5,000 nt of DNA. Source: Prevotellaceae bacterium. GTDB taxonomy: Bacteria > Bacteroidota > Bacteroidia > Bacteroidales > UBA932. Shown piece by piece: positions 4,877-5,000 of the stretch. The translations under genes and the position numbers were made by a program. The stretch lies in NCBI GenBank assembly GCA_031259645.1, contig JAIRLC010000084.1, positions 1-5,000 of the forward strand, in the 5' to 3' direction. The notes beneath the pieces are model-generated. The model saw nothing but the letters and a program-made list of their open reading frames with translations, was not told the DNA's origin and ran no database searches. Positions within the stretch are counted from its first letter, which is position 1, and the number at the start of each line of letters is the position of its first letter.

Positions 4877-5000
4877 ATGAAACGAAAATACAAATATCTA
4901 CTCTTTTTCCTACTGTGTTCTTCGTTCGCTTTTTCCCAATCGCAACAGTCGGCGCGAAATTTTGTCGTGCAGGGCAAAATCAGCGAAGCCATTGTGGAAT
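4877..5000 (+). CDS. N-terminus of a further exported protein (partial, 3' end outside window)
   Basis: ATG 4877 opens a frame that is uninterrupted to the window edge (41 codons). It begins MKRKYKYLLFFLLCSSFAFS, a standard signal peptide with likely cleavage after ...FAFS|Q. The mature part begins QSQQSARNFVVQGKISEAIVE. FVVQGKISEA faintly recalls the first strand of carboxypeptidase-regulatory-like or plug domains of Bacteroidota outer-membrane proteins, but the visible part is far too short to assign. Its first residues resemble those of the thioredoxin-like protein (MKRKY in both), which is common for signal peptides. It follows the EExxH gene by 9 nt with no promoter or terminator between them, so it belongs to the same operon. 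No Shine-Dalgarno sequence precedes it (AGATTAACAAT). Confidence 0.75.
   Translation, partial: MKRKYKYLLFFLLCSSFAFSQSQQSARNFVVQGKISEAIVE

Overview
The window looks like a piece of a Bacteroidota chromosome, probably order Bacteroidales. Most starts lack a Shine-Dalgarno sequence. Nearly every gene begins with a short MKK/MKR-type signal peptide or lipoprotein signal. The protein families fit: a 'DIITLKSGDEI' N-terminal domain, a FISUMP-type lipoprotein, a small Cys-rich lipoprotein and a membrane-anchored thioredoxin fold. All genes are on the + strand. No RNA gene, insertion sequence, CRISPR array or integrase is visible.

Layout. 1-98 is the tail of an unrecognised gene, followed by an array of 11-bp tandem repeats (89-147). 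212-949 and 962-1567 are a likely two-gene unit 12 nt apart: a two-TM envelope protein and a FISUMP-domain lipoprotein. 1568-1725 is intergenic and holds a tetranucleotide microsatellite and a perfect 16-bp AT-only palindrome. 1726-1995 is an 89-aa Cys-containing lipoprotein that ends at a strong intrinsic terminator (2008-2045). Nine bases after the T-tract a tightly packed set starts: a membrane-anchored CxxC thioredoxin-like protein (2055-2543), a secreted Cys-rich mosaic protein (2540-3757, ATGA overlap), a secreted protein with a degenerate zinc-peptidase-like motif EExxH (3779-4867), and the signal peptide of a further exported protein (4877 to beyond the window).

How the genes may work together (inference). 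Every complete gene encodes an exported product. The 2055-5000+ set looks like a cell-envelope or secretion operon in which the thioredoxin-like protein could handle disulfides of the Cys-rich partner encoded just after it. The 3' half of that partner and the following gene are visibly more A-rich than the upstream genes, which suggests a variable or exchanged segment. I do not recognise the operon as a named system. The most useful leads are the thioredoxin/Cys-rich/EExxH gene set, the terminator placed directly before it, and a perfect AGGAGGT in a lineage that mostly does without one.
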